A stretch of DNA of 64,000 nucleotides, taken from contig NC_092043.1 in the NCBI RefSeq assembly GCF_003086295.3, forward strand, positions 49,566,598-49,630,597, written 5' to 3'. The notes beneath the pieces were generated by a model. It did no database searches. It had not been told where the DNA came from and saw nothing but the letters and a program-made list of their open reading frames with translations. This document shows positions 11,188-23,786 of the stretch, piece after piece. The DNA is from Arachis hypogaea. Its lineage: Eukaryota; Streptophyta; Magnoliopsida; Fabales; Fabaceae. The position numbers and the translations under genes are program-made. The first letter of the stretch is position 1, and every line of letters begins with the position of its first letter.

Positions 11188-13250
11188 CAAGAGTAATATA
11201 GCTAGTAGCCTTAAAAGAAAAAGTTAAGCAAGAGCGAAACAGAAAATCACATCACTCACGATCGGATACGCATAAAATGGATAGACGAAAACGGAAGGAA
11301 GGATAAACAAGATAGAAAATAAAGCTAAAAAACATAAATATACAAATCAGAATTCGAAAAGTACAGATATCAAGCTCCAAACTCGACCTGCGAAGTTAAG
11401 GCCAGCCAGAGTATACATATATAGTACAACCCAAAGGTATCTTAAAGCATAAAACAAAACACCTGTTTCCCCTCAATCAACTTCTAAGAAGGACAAAATA
11501 TAAAATACACAGACGGAGAATATATCTACATATAACATATATACATAGCTTATATACAAAATATAACACCCCCAAAACTAAATATTTGCTTGCACGGAGA
11601 TTCTCCAAATGCTCAACGAGGTTCTACTTGACCTGCATTTGAAAAAAATATGTATAGAATGAGAATCGGGGGTTCTCAGTATGTTAACGGTGCCCACATA
11701 GATAATAGATAAGATTTTGGAAAAGCCAGAGGCATTCCTAGAACTCCAACATTCAGATTCAAACTTAAAACTTATTCTAAACTAGTAATATCGGCAATCT
11801 ATCTAAGAAAATTCTAATTCTAATCTAACTCTGCACCTTCTATCTCACCGAATCTCTTATTCACCGGTGGAAATACGCTCAGCGTCACCTCCGCCAGCAC
11901 GAGGGATCTCTCAGTTGCAGACACATACAAGACACTCAAGAAAAACACATATAGAATGTAATTACAGCAAGTAAGACAAATAGCAGATAAACATGGCTAA
12001 TTAATTAGGCAAACCAAAATAAACATACTCAAACAAGTCATACAAATGCACATGATGCATGTCTGTCCTATAGCCGATGATATCATCTGTCAGTTATCCA
12101 TCCAAGCTCGACATGTCTGGTAGAAAACCTTGGATAGTCCCAGCGGTGCGAAGCTCAAAGCATATGCACATATAAATAATCAATTATCCATCGCGTGGCT
12201 TGGTCAAAGAAATCTCAGATTTCAACTTGAAACTATTGGAGGCCAGTCACTGCGTTTGCCTAAGGAGACTAATTAAGATCAATCATAAATACCAATCTGA
12301 AGCAAGTGAGGTGACTACTGCATCTACCCAGAAAACTCAACATCACCTCAACCTGGAGCAAGTGGGGGTGTACCACACCCTTGCATTAACCAAGGAACTC
12401 AAAACCATCTCAACCTGGAGCAAGTGGGGCAAACCACACTCTTGCATATACCTAGAGAGCATCAACTAACCAACTTGGAGCAAGTGGGGCGAACCACAAT
12501 TCTTGTGTCTACCCAAGAGGTACGTTCTCATATATCTAGGAGGAATAAAGAATGGGATCTTAACCTCCAACCATCTCGTTGGAGGCGATTTTATAATACT
12601 AGGGAGAACAAGGAAGGGGATCCTCACCTTCTACCATCTCATTAGGGTCGCACTTTCGAGAAAGAGTGCTCGAGATAAAACAGTCATATTCATAATCAAA
12701 TTACGCCTAGTATTACATTTATAATTAACACATAGTTCTTCAATCTTATCTCTACTAATACTTCGATATCTTCTCTCTAATTAACTTATAACACTTCACG
12801 AAATTACTCTAATTAACCTATCCACAGTATTCTGTAACCTTAAGTTTCTGGCTCTAAATACAAAACAGAAATCATCTCTTTTATTTTATCAGTATACTCT
12901 CGTTCACTCCAAAAGGCTAAACACTAGCTAAAAAATCTTAAACGGTAATCACAGAAATTTAAAAAATTAGAAGAATAATTTAAAACTTAAAAAATTATGT
13001 GTACGTATGTCCACTCTCGTATATGCATAAGTGTTAAAATGTCAAAATCGCATATGCGAGCACCATCCGTATCACGAGCTCATAAAACAGAAAGAAGTAC
13101 CCGCATACGCAAGCCCTCAGTCGCCTACGCATGAATGTTAAATCCAGTGTTATTCAATATTATTCACAAAACTATATATTAAATCTAGTCCTCATATGTT
13201 GTGGTTAATTTAAAAAAAAAATCTAATTTGAAAAGAAAAAAGAATAGTAC
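11188..13250. other. Unidentified repeat-like region of higher complexity
   Basis: This block is visibly less AT-rich than its flanks and contains the tandem array at 12294-12531. Around 13000-13140 it has several CGCATACGC/CGCATATGCG-type motifs. No protein domain is readable on either strand. It resembles non-coding parts of LTR retrotransposons, but I found no LTR pair, PBS or polypurine tract. Confidence 0.4.
12294..12531 (+). repeat. About 61-bp imperfect tandem array
   Basis: Units begin near 12294 (diverged), 12351, 12413 and 12473. The last three share (A)CCTGGAGCAAGTGGGG followed by ACCACAC/ACCACAA and CTTG. The spacings are 62 and 60 bp. Short frames crossing the array are by-products of the repeat. 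Confidence 0.8.
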
Positions 13251-15875
13251 ACAAGGACGCATTATCAGGACCATTAGAAAAAACCGATAATTAAGAAAGA
13301 TCCCTTGGCGACTTTCGATTGAAATTTATTTTTAGTATCTAGCTATAGAAAGATGAGGAACTTTTATGGTAGCTATATTATTAATCTGGCTTCTAAACAT
13401 CATGAAGTTCATGCACAAAACAGCTTTCTAGATCAATCTTCTTTGGGTGGAAATAGATAATGATCTTTCTTTGGTTTTATTTTTTATTTTTTATTTTTTT
13501 CAGAATTTTATAAAAGAAATAGTAAAAAGAAGAAAAAATAGAATTTAATTATTTTCTTTTTTTATAATATAAAATATTAAAAATAAAAAGAAAGCTAAAA
13601 CTATCGTAAATTTTTGTGATGGATTTTTAAAATACCTCCATTCAATTTTTATTTTTCCTTGTCTTTCTCTTTTCCAGACTTGATAAATTAAATTTTTTTA
13701 AGCAATAGTCAAATTCTTAAAAGAAAAAATTATAGTAAGCACCTTAAATATATCGAACTTCTTAAAGAAAAATATCAAATATGTTAATCCATCTTTCGCT
13801 CTAATACTAATGCCACTAATGAATTAACTAGAATTTTTTAGAATAAATAAAATAAATATGAAATAACATATTATAAAAAAATATCCTAACTAATGATTTC
13901 AATTTTTTTAAAAAAAATAAAAATATAAAATGTATTAAAAAATCTTAACTAACGATTTCGATTTTTTTTAAATAAAATAAAATTTTTTAACGATATTTTA
14001 TCATGTCACAAATAGTTTAACTAATTCAAACCTATTAAAATAAAGTTATTAAATAAGATAGAACTAACTACCTCATAAATAATCCAAACAACAGTCATAT
14101 TTTGTAAAATCATTATTATCTAACCTAAACTAACAAAATCAGTCTCATAACAATATATAACATAAATATCTAACCTAAATTACAATCACTATTATCTAAC
14201 CTAAACTAATAAAAATAATTTAATAACAGTAATATTAAAATATTCAAGTACGTAATTCGATTATCAATGTGTGTAGTCACATTCAATTGGCATACGTCAT
14301 TGTCAATGATCCGAAAGTTAAGGAGAAGAGCAAAGGAAATGAATTTTTTCTAAAGAGACAAGGAAGTTCAGAATTTGAAAAATAAAAGAAATGAACTCTT
14401 CTGTGGATGAGTCTATATATATGAACTCCAATTTTTAAATATTTTCTTTTCACTGTTAACGGAATACGTTTAAATTGTCAATGATATTATTATTCTTTAC
14501 TTATTTTTTTTCAAAGATGAGATATATTTATTAGAAAATCATCTTATTTAAGAATAAGATAAATAACAAAGTGTAAAAAAAAAAAAAAAAACTCTAACGT
14601 GTGTCTACATCTATAATTTTTATATTTATTTTATTTATTTAAAAATTTTTCTTTTTATTATTAATTTACATAAATTTTTTAGATAAATTTTACTTATATG
14701 ACGTGTTATCAGATTTTCTATAACTAAAAAATTTCATTAAAAAGTCCAAAAGGATTTTTCTAATACTTTATTAATTAAAGCCTTGCTTCTATCAAACTTT
14801 AAAAAGTCCAAAGAAATAACAAAGTATATCAACTTAATTAATTAAATATTAATTCTTTTTATTTTTGTACTTTTTTAATTTCATCCATGCTTGTTACTTT
14901 GGCCTACTTGGCCTCTCTTTATCGGCTATCTTCACTTTCACTATTTTACATGAAAAAATGTTTTCCATCATTTCGTGCATAGTAACTAATGTAATCTCCA
15001 TATAATTAAAGAGATTAGGGAGAAAAACAAAATCATAACTCACAAAGCAATCTTGTAGCAGATTTTAGGATACAAAGTTATCACTAGTATTGACCAAAAA
15101 GACGAAAGAATAACCATCATCACTAGTGATCTTATTATTATTTTTTAACAAAAATAATTATATGGAAATGTAAAAATAGTCATATCATACAGCAATCATC
15201 ATACATAAAAAATTAACTATTAATTTATTATATATATAAAATGAGTAATGCTACAATGAAAAGTCAAATTTTAGTAAAGAATGAAAATTGTTTTCTTAGA
15301 ATAGAAAAATATTAGCAATAAAAATTTATCATGTGCAATGTATATATTCATTTTAAATTTAATAAAAATATTTACTTTTCATCCGATCCTATTTCATTAA
15401 AAAGATTTTTTAATAAAATATGTAAAATAATATATATATATATATAAAATAATTCTTTATCTTTCAAAATTTCAATTATGACAGCATGGTTGTGTGCTAA
15501 TAATGATAGAGACTTTTTCCTTTTTATAAAAATAAAATGAAAAATATTATGTGGTCAAGAAAACCTTGTCAATTGGCTTAGTAGCAACTAGGTTTAAACT
15601 TATTATGACTTCAATTACTCCGATCCCTAAGTTAATAAGCAAGTTTAATTACTTGTTTAATTTAGCTCATACACTTTTAAGATCTATAATGTCAGTGATT
15701 GTAACTTACAGATATTATAGGTTAAGTTGACCCATTATTTACTTAGTTCCTAATTGTATTAATTGTATATTAATACAAGTAGTTTAACATATAAATCATG
15801 TTTAAATACACCCCAATAAAATATAATCTTGACGAATATGAATGACGATATTCATTTTTTTCATATTTTAAGTGT
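13251..15875. other. Strongly AT-rich intergenic sequence
   Basis: Long A and T runs, no gene and no bounded element recognised. Confidence 0.6.
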
Positions 15876-15918
15876 TATATTATATTATATTATATTATAT
15901 TATATTATATATATTATC
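15876..15918. repeat. (TTATA)n microsatellite
   Basis: Repeated TTATA units directly left of the plastid-derived insertion. Confidence 0.9.
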
Positions 15919-16200
15919 TAAAAATAATCAAGTTATTAATGACCGGACGAAACCAAGAAATAATTCCTCACGTGCGAAATTATAGAGGGTCCCCTTTAAG
16001 ATCAAACAATTCCATCGAATTGAGTATGATTGTATATGTAATAGCATCTACTATACCAGAAATATCAATGAATTCGATTATTGAAATTGTTCAGATATTT
16101 TTAGCTTCTAGAATCTATTTCTTAGTTCAAGATCCGACCCCTCTTATCTTACTAACTGGAATCAAAGAATTAGTATATCTTTTTTCTTACAAGACAATAA
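15919..16200 (+). pseudogene. ndhB: Nuclear plastid DNA: ndhB 3' end
   Basis: The translation from 15939 ([16 protein letters not shown], then [15 protein letters not shown] and VIASTIP.ISMN) is the C-terminus of plastid NDH subunit B (membrane arm of the chloroplast NAD(P)H dehydrogenase). The preceding AAAAATAATCAAGTTATTA fits the upstream plastid codons. Several residues differ from what I know of plastid ndhB, and a small deletion removes its normal stop, so the frame runs on into downstream plastid-like sequence. The rest of ndhB is absent. This is a plastid-to-nucleus transfer that has since mutated. The right border is not certain; plastid-like sequence may continue to about 16260. Confidence 0.85.
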
Positions 16201-16285
16201 TCAAAATTTGATTGTCATAGTTTTCATTTTCGAACAAAACATCAATCCACATTTGATTTGTGTTTCAATTCCAATTTGAATTCAC

Positions 16286-16289
<4 letters not shown>

Positions 16290-16319
<30 letters not shown>
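16290..16319. repeat. (AT)n microsatellite
   Basis: AT run immediately right of the plastid-derived block. Confidence 0.95.
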
Positions 16320-16323
<4 letters not shown>

Positions 16324-16444
16324 GATGCAAAGAATAAAATATTTTTGGCATTCTAGAGTTGAGGAGCAGGATAATAATTTTGTTACATTTAAAAATTTGA
16401 ATACTAGAATAATTATATTAAATCAGTTTTATATATTAAAAATA

Positions 16445-17866
16445 GGATAATTTACCTAATTAAATAAATCTCATGAAACATTTACTCATATACACAAAAT
16501 ATAAATTTGTTACGTGTATGTGCAATTTATATTATTAGGTAAAACGTGGGAGTCAACCACGGTTTCTACTCTCTACATAAACCGTGGCTGGCAGAGACAG
16601 ATTACTCATAAAAGAGAATCATCATAAACCGTGATAAGCTACAACAGTTTATTGAGGGATGAAAATGTACATAAAACTTTGCTACCAGCAATGGTTTATG
16701 AAGGACTTAGAATGACCATGTTTAATTGAATCACTTTGGGTGTGTTTGGAAAACACGTTAGAAGAGAAGAAGCAAGTTTAGATTTCTTGAAAGTTTCAAT
16801 CTTTGGTTTGGCAAATTTTTTTTCATAAACGTAGAAGTGATTTTACCTTCAAAGCCACGTTTACAAGAAGTAACAATTCTAAGCTTCTGCATTTCACCAA
16901 CGGACTTTTAGCCATCAACATTTAATCTTTATTTATATTTTACTAACTTTATCCTTTATGCATGTTATTATTGTATTATTTATGAAATTCTTAGTATTTT
17001 TGTTTACATGAATTCTCTTTTTCTATTATTTATTATTTTTATTTTTTGTTAATTATTTGTTTGACATTATACATTTTTATAATGGTGATTTTTTTGTATT
17101 TTTTATTATCTTTTTATAATATAATTTATTGATCCTATTAGATAAAGTAAATTAAATAAAAAATTAATTGTAAATAATAATAAAAAATTATAACATACTA
17201 AAAAAGTACTAAGAGTACTAAAAATATACTATATAAAAAATATCATAAAATTTTTTTTGATTTATTTTGATCACTACCAAGGTAAATATTTAATTTTTTT
17301 ATTATTCTTAGTACTATCTAAAATTTATATTTTGTTAGTTTTAATTAAAAATATATTTTATCAATTTTTATGTTATTTTTATTTTAGTATATAAATATTA
17401 ATTTTATTATAAAATTAATTAATAAAATCTATTCAAATAGATGAATTACAATGATAAGATAATATACAAAAATTATTTAAGTTGATGTCTATTTTAGTAA
17501 TTTTTTATTTAAAAGTGATTTTGAGTAATGTAATCTAAAAATTATGTATTTATACTACTAAAGATGTAAACCGTGGAAAGTAAGGGGGTTACCTTTGAAT
17601 GTCTCCTCTTCATGAACCGTGGTAGGTAACCACCGATTATGCCTACTATTTTTCCTTCAAAATCCGTGAAATTCAACCACGGTTTAGGGCCAACTTTTTT
17701 CATGAATAATCCGTCCCTGTCAACTACGATTTATGTAGAAAGTAAAAACTGTGGTTGGCTCCCATAGTTTACCTAATAATATAAATTGTACATGCACGTA
17801 ACAAGTTTGTATTTTGTGTATATAGATAAAGGTGTCATGGAATTTATTTAATTAGGTAAATTGTCC
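16445..17866. mobile_element. Non-autonomous Mutator-like element with long TIRs, 9-bp TSD
   Basis: The ends GGATAATTTACCTAATTAAA (left) and GGACAATTTACCTAATTAAA (right end in reverse) begin inverted repeats of about 168 bp (16445-16612 and 17699-17866). The element is 1422 bp and is flanked by the 9-bp direct repeat TTAAAAATA (16436-16444 and 17867-17875), as expected for Mutator-like transposons. Each arm carries repeated AACCGTGG/CCACGGTT motifs, and the similarity weakens inward (to about 16720 and from 17570). No transposase frame is present, so it would depend on an enzyme made elsewhere. Confidence 0.88.
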
Positions 17867-18111
17867 TTAAAAATACTAAGTGTTCGTATAAAAATCAGTG
17901 ATGCTAAAATGAACGACGATACTCATAACACCAAAGATTTGTTAAAATATTTGATTTGATTTTGATTTGTTTAATATTTATTAATATTTTGGTATTTAAA
18001 ATTTAAATCAAATCTATTCTAATATTTAAAGATTAAATTTGATTTAAATTGATTATCATATTTTTAAGTCTTTAATATTTAAGAGTATTACTACATTTTA
18101 TATATACAAGT

Positions 18112-19879
18112 TTTTTTGGCATACAAGTTATACAAGTTAATCCTAATTAACCCAACAAAATCCACTTGCATAACACAACGTGAAATTACGTTTCTCGTTT
18201 TATTTCGTGTTCCTCTTCCTTCTTCTTCTCTTTATTTTTTGCATTTCTCCTTCTTTTTCTTCGCAAATTTTATCTCCATCGCTGTTTTTTTTATTATTGT
18301 TGTTGTTGGCTTGTTGCTGCATTTTTTTCTCCTCCTCTTTCTATTGATTTTGCAACATTATGTATTTTTGTCTTCTTTTTTTTTATTTTTTCTTCTCAAG
18401 AAGAATTATGAGAATATGAAATAAGAAGATGAAGAAGAAGAAGAAGCAAAAAATAAAAAGGAGGAAAAGAAAGAGTTTGAATTATGCAGAATTTATAAGC
18501 ACACATATACACCGAAAATTATTAAATAATACATCTAAATATCTTCATATTACACCCAAATATCTTCGTATTACATTCAAATTTGCTGCAAACACAGAAA
18601 AATGTTCCCTTTAATGCTGCATTTTTTCTTCTTTTTTTTTCCTTATTTCTTTCTTTCTTTTAGTTGAATGAATTTAAGTTCATCATCTTCCAAATAAATT
18701 TGCAGCATTATGTGTTTTTTCATCTTCTTTGTTTGATTTTTTTATTTTTATTCTTGTTAAAAAAGTAAAACAAAAAGAAACTTGAGAAGGTAAAACAAAA
18801 AGGAAAAGGTGAATAAGAAAAAAAGAAGACGAAGATGATGATGATGATGATGAAAAAAAGAAGAAGAATCAGCGAAAGATGAGGAAGAGGAAGAGGAAGA
18901 GTTTTGAATTATGCAGAACTTATCAGCACACATACACCAAAAATTATTAAACAATACACGTGAATATCTTTGTGTTACACCCAAATATCTTTGTGTTATA
19001 CCCAAATTTGCTGCAAATATAGAAAAATATTTTTTCTAAGCATTTTTTGCTTTTTCTTTTTTTCTTATTTCTTTCTTTTAGTTAAATGAATATAAGTTCA
19101 TCCTCTTCCAAATAATTTTGTACCATTATGTGTTTCTTCTTCTTTGTTTGATTTTTTTGTTTTTATTCCTATTAAGAGAGTAAAATAAAAAGAAATTTGA
19201 GAAGATAAAATAAGAAAAAATTATTAATAAGAAAAAAAAGATGATGATGATGATGATGATGAAAAAGAAGAAGAAGTGGTAGAAGATGAGAAGGAGGGAG
19301 AAGAATATTTTTGAATTATGCAGAACTTCTCAGCATACATATACCGAAAATTCTTGAACAATACACCCAAATATATTCGTGTTACACCTAAATATCTTCG
19401 TGTTACACCCAAATTTACTGCAAATACAGAAAAATATTTTTTTTAATGCAGAATTTTTACATTACATTCAATTCGAACCATCAACGATGAGACAACAATT
19501 TTCACAAACAAAAACAATATTATTTACCTACAGAATCATAAACTATTAACAAAAACATTAATTAGAATCGAAATACACCTCAGCTACTTGATTGTTTTTA
19601 AAATAATAATCAATTTTATTCTGGTTCAATTGACAATCTGAACTTAAATTATTCATTATTTTCAACAACGAGATAAGTGATAATAGAGGAGAATGAAGAA
19701 AAGGAAGGAGGAGAAGAAATTCCAATAAAAAAGGGAGGAGGAGGTGTCGGTGACGACGATAACAGAAAAAAAATAGCAAAAAAAATGTAGCAAGAAGGAG
19801 AAGAAGAACGTGCAATAACGGCACAAAAAAGAACGTGAGCACGTGAATACAAATAACTTGTAATGATTTGTATGGAAAA
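18112..19879 (+). mobile_element. Repeat element with internal tandem units, copy 1
   Basis: The ends look like short inverted repeats: left TTTTTTGGCATACAAGTT, right end in reverse TTTTCCATACAAATC. Inside, a unit of about 410-425 bp recurs, marked by TGCAGAA(T/C)TTATAAGCACAC-like sequence near 18485, 18910 and 19319. Each unit carries a GAA/GAT-rich purine tract and ATCTTCGTGTTACACCCAAA-like motifs. A second copy in opposite orientation lies at 27971-29261. The serine-rich or phenylalanine-rich frames are by-products of the purine tracts. Confidence 0.75.
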
Positions 19880-20375
19880 TTGCTTTTATTTAGAGAATAA
19901 TTGAATATTTAAATCAGATCTGATCTAATTAAATACGATCATATCTGATTTAAATTAGTTAGAGTTACTTTTAGAGTCATATCTTTTATTTAATGTCAAA
20001 TTTTATTACTTTAATCTAAAAAGATTTGGTCTACATTTAGGATAACCTATTAAGGGTTTATCTAAATACTTTTTTTTTGAGATAATTTAAACATTTTTTA
20101 TAAATAAAATTTTTTTAGTTGCTTTATGCATATTTTGTTTTGTGTGATTCAAGTGATCAAAGTGAGTAATTTGTTTTATTTGTCGTATAAAAAATTTAAA
20201 AAGTTCAGCCTAAAATAATTTTTAGTGTTAGTTTTTTTATCTAACTTATCAACAACAGATTTTTTTGAAAATCTAATATAAAAAAAACTCTTTTGATAAT
20301 CTAAATTATTAAGGGCAGATATTTTAAAGTCGTAGTAAAATTTTCTTTTTTTTTTGTCCTTTTAGTTTTTTAAAT

Positions 20376-20763
20376 AGTATTTAGTAGAGAGACAGAAACA
20401 AAAAGACTGAGATTTAGAAACAAAAATTAAAAAATAAAAATTGAAATAAATTTTAATATTTTGTTTAGTATAAAATGGAAGATAGAAATTAAAATAAGAA
20501 TAAAATTCTAATTTAATTTATACAAAAATAAAATTAAAATTAATTAATTAAAATGAAGGCATTTTAAATATAAAATAGTATTAAAGTTTTAGTATTAATC
20601 TCTAAATATTTTAGTTTTCTATGTCTTTATTTTTTAAAGGTACTGAAATACTAAAATTTTAAGAATAGAAACAAAAATTCTAATACCAACTTTTAAATTA
20701 ACAAATATAATATTAAATTTCAATCTCTCAATTTCTATCGCTATACCTCAAAACAAATACTAC
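20376..20763. mobile_element. MITE-like element with degenerate TIRs
   Basis: The left end (AGTATTTAGTAGAGAGACAG...) and right end in reverse (AGTATTTGTTTTGAGGTATA...) are imperfect inverted repeats of about 50 bp rich in GAGA/ACAGAA motifs. The element is non-coding. Its borders are approximate. Confidence 0.55.
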
Positions 20764-21142
20764 TTGAGTGGTCTCATATTCCTCTGGATGAGTCATGTAA
20801 CTTAATAATCATCATGATGCCACTGCACCAATGTTCATGTGGACCTAACTTTGAGATAAAATTAAAATGGAAGTATATAAATTATTAATTATATCATATA
20901 AGCTAAGAAACATTAAATGAAACTTAACAGGAGTTCGCTCGATAAAGTAAGTTAAATAATATAAAGATGAACTTTATCCGTAAAGTAAGGAAATTTAGAT
21001 CTTAGTTTCTTTTTTTTAGATGGTTATACTGTTATCACTTCACATCTTCAACATTTCGGTCTTTTTTGTCTGTTTTTTTATTAGAAAAAAAAGATAAAAT
21101 AAAATTAATTATTATATATTATAAAATTATTTCTATTAAAAA

Positions 21143-21222
21143 TTTAAATTAATAAAAAATAAGACACATAAATAATTATATATTTAAATTAATAAAAAAT
21201 AAGACACATAAATAATTATATA
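21143..21222 (+). repeat. Perfect 40-bp tandem duplication
   Basis: Units 21143-21182 and 21183-21222 are identical (start TTTAAATTAATAAAAAATAA), so the duplication is recent or conserved by slippage. Confidence 0.95.
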
Positions 21223-21983
21223 TTTACGTAATAGCTTCATTTTGAATTTGTGTAAAATTTTGGATAATTTTTTTCTTTTTTTTTTTGGTACTAATTTTTT
21301 TGTTTAATATTAAAAATCAAATTCTAAATTTTTTAGTCATCAAAATTTTAATATTATGTTATATGTTATGAATTTCTTTTCTAAAAATTTAAATTAATAA
21401 AAAGAAATATATAAATACTTATATTTCTTTTATTATAGCTAATTATTTTTTATTGTCATTCCTATGATTCTTGAGTTAGGATCTAAGTGATTTATTTAAT
21501 TACTTTTGTTGATATATCAAATATTCATTTAAAATTTTACATAATAGTATATATTAATAAAAAATTAGCTTAGTATCTCTATGAATTTGATTAAAAAAAA
21601 AAACTATTCATATAGCACAAGCAATTATGTAAATTAAAGGGCTAATATCTTCCACGGTAGTAATAATTATTAGTGTCACACTTTGAAGATGTGAAAGAAT
21701 CTCATAAGATTATCTTTTCCCCCCTATAAACAAACACTAATTAATGATTATATTACATTTAGATTCAAACTTGCTTTATTTAAGCCAGATCATCAACAAT
21801 TAGTAGAAGTCATTAATTACATAATGCTTTGGATGGTGGTTAATTTACGCATGCAATCCATTGTTTCGGCATACATATTTGACAAATCATATCTTGTTTG
21901 GTCCCTATCCATGCTTTTGAAATTCCATCCACCACAAATAATGGGTAAATATTTTCTAAGTATGGCATTAAGTAGCACCACAG

Positions 21984-21986
<3 letters not shown>

Positions 21987-22049
<63 letters not shown>
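21987..22049. repeat. (AT)n microsatellite
   Basis: AT run of about 63 bp on the left of the small MITE at 22050-22216. Open frames through it give meaningless alternating Ile-Tyr. Confidence 0.98.
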
Positions 22050-22055
<6 letters not shown>

Positions 22056-22212
22056 TTTGTACATTAAAATTAACCACTAAAATTAGTCACTAATATATTT
22101 GTATATAAATATATGTGTAGTTTAATTTATTTTCGATGTTTATTTATATTTTAACATATATTTTATATTGGTGGTTGACTTTGGTGGCTGATTTTGTTGT
22201 ACATATAGCATT

Positions 22213-22216
<4 letters not shown>
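22050..22216. mobile_element. Small MITE between two AT arrays
   Basis: The left arm (TATTATTTGTACATTAAAAT, then TAACCACTAAAATTAGTCAC) and right arm in reverse (TAATGCTATATGTACAACAA, then AATCAGCCACCAAAGTC) are imperfect inverted repeats of at least 45 bp. The whole is about 165 bp. A more decayed relative appears at about 44860-44950. Target duplications cannot be read because both flanks are AT repeats. Confidence 0.7.

Positions 22217-22266
<50 letters not shown>
22217..22266. repeat. (TA)n microsatellite
   Basis: TA run of about 50 bp on the right of the MITE. Confidence 0.98.
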
Positions 22267-22267
<1 letters not shown>

Positions 22268-22626
22268 CAGAAAGAATAATGCTATACATCTAAATCATTT
22301 TATGAACCAAGTCTAATCAAAATTTTATTATTTAACTGATTTTTATTATGTTAAACTAACTTAGTTAAATTTAGTTAACAAAAAATTTGGATGTGTAGTA
22401 TTATTCTAAAAAAAATATTAATAAAGAAAATTAGAAGAAGATGCCAAATCACCATAGAAGAAGAGACTTGACTATATATGCTTGATTATTTTGAAAGCAA
22501 ACCCTAAGGTATTGCTGTAAAGGCTCTTTAACTTTGGCATAATAAATTAAGGTTTATGATTAGAGATAAGCTTAATTATATATTAAAATCATCACTGCTA
22601 TGGAGAGTCCTTAGTTATGGACCCAA

Positions 22627-22653
22627 AAATAAATAAATAAATAAATAAATAAA
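22627..22653. repeat. (AAAT)n microsatellite
   Basis: About six AAAT units. Confidence 0.9.
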
Positions 22654-22749
22654 ATGTCCTTGATTGGAGAAAAGAATGTTTGACATGAAACACTATAATA
22701 AGAGTACACATATCCTTCAGAAAAGTAGAAACCCACCACCATATGAGAT

Positions 22750-22751
<2 letters not shown>

Positions 22752-22841
<90 letters not shown>
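22752..22841. repeat. (AT)n microsatellite, longest in the window
   Basis: Uninterrupted AT run of about 90 bp. Confidence 0.98.
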
Positions 22842-22843
<2 letters not shown>

Positions 22844-23786
22844 TTGGGTTAGAAATTAGGGTATCTGCCATCAACAATGAAAAGTAGTACCTTTATTATT
22901 GGAATAAGTATAAAAAATTAACTTTTAATTAATTAATATTAATTTAGTTTTTTATTCTAAAATTATTTTTTAATTTTTATTTTTTGATTTAGAGTTAGAA
23001 TTTAAAATAAAAAATAATTTTAAAAAATTAGTTGATATTATCTAAACAAATTAACTCCTTAATTAAACTCAAAATTCTAACAGCATAAAATATAGAACGA
23101 AATGAGTTACATTCATCGCTCTTCTATATGCTCAACATCTATATATATTTCAAAAGAAAATGGGGGACATCAATTAAATATTTTTAAGAGAATTAGTATT
23201 TGATGCATGTTGTGATAGTTATTATTATTGTGGTTATTGGCTATACAATTAAAGTACTTTTTAATTTAAAAAATAAAAATAAAAATAAAAATATAAAAAA
23301 ATATAAAAAAAATGTGTCCTTAAATATAAAAACAACTTTTCATATTTATATTTGAATGGTATCGATCTGATTAAACAAGCAAATATAATTAGATGGAAAT
23401 AAATCTAAAAGATAAAATGTTATGCAGCCAAATAATCAAAATTGTACTCATTTACAAATACATCTAGTCTAAATTAAACCACGCTACATAAAAATATCGA
23501 TCATTTTAAAAAAATTGAATACAAAAATAAGTTCATGAAATATTGGAAATGATTTACTACTTAAGTTTTTATCACATATGTACAGCTTACAGCACAAGTT
23601 TACTTTCATATGTTTACAAAGATGATTTAATTAGTATTTATTAATATTTTTCAAGAGATAAATTTTTTTCAAATTTTTTTTAATTTTACAAACTCCAATT
23701 CAAAATATCAAATCATCTAAAATAAAAAATATATAAATTCTTTTTTTTTTAAGTAGAAAAAGAAGCATATGATATATGACATATAG

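Noticed and set aside
12200..12724. Overlapping frames of 73-89 codons
   Set aside because: They cross the 61-bp tandem array in different frames, so coding is unlikely.
15939..16211. 90-codon frame that could be taken as a gene
   Set aside because: It is the tail of plastid ndhB running past its lost stop codon; the rest of the gene is missing.
18116..19852. Ser-, Phe- and Lys-rich frames that look like membrane or low-complexity proteins
   Set aside because: They come from GAA/TTC-type tracts inside a repeat element; the same frames recur in the reverse-oriented copy at 28-29 kb and are not conserved.
21817..22877. Open frames with long alternating Ile-Tyr runs
   Set aside because: They are translations of (AT)n microsatellites in either strand and have no other coding support.
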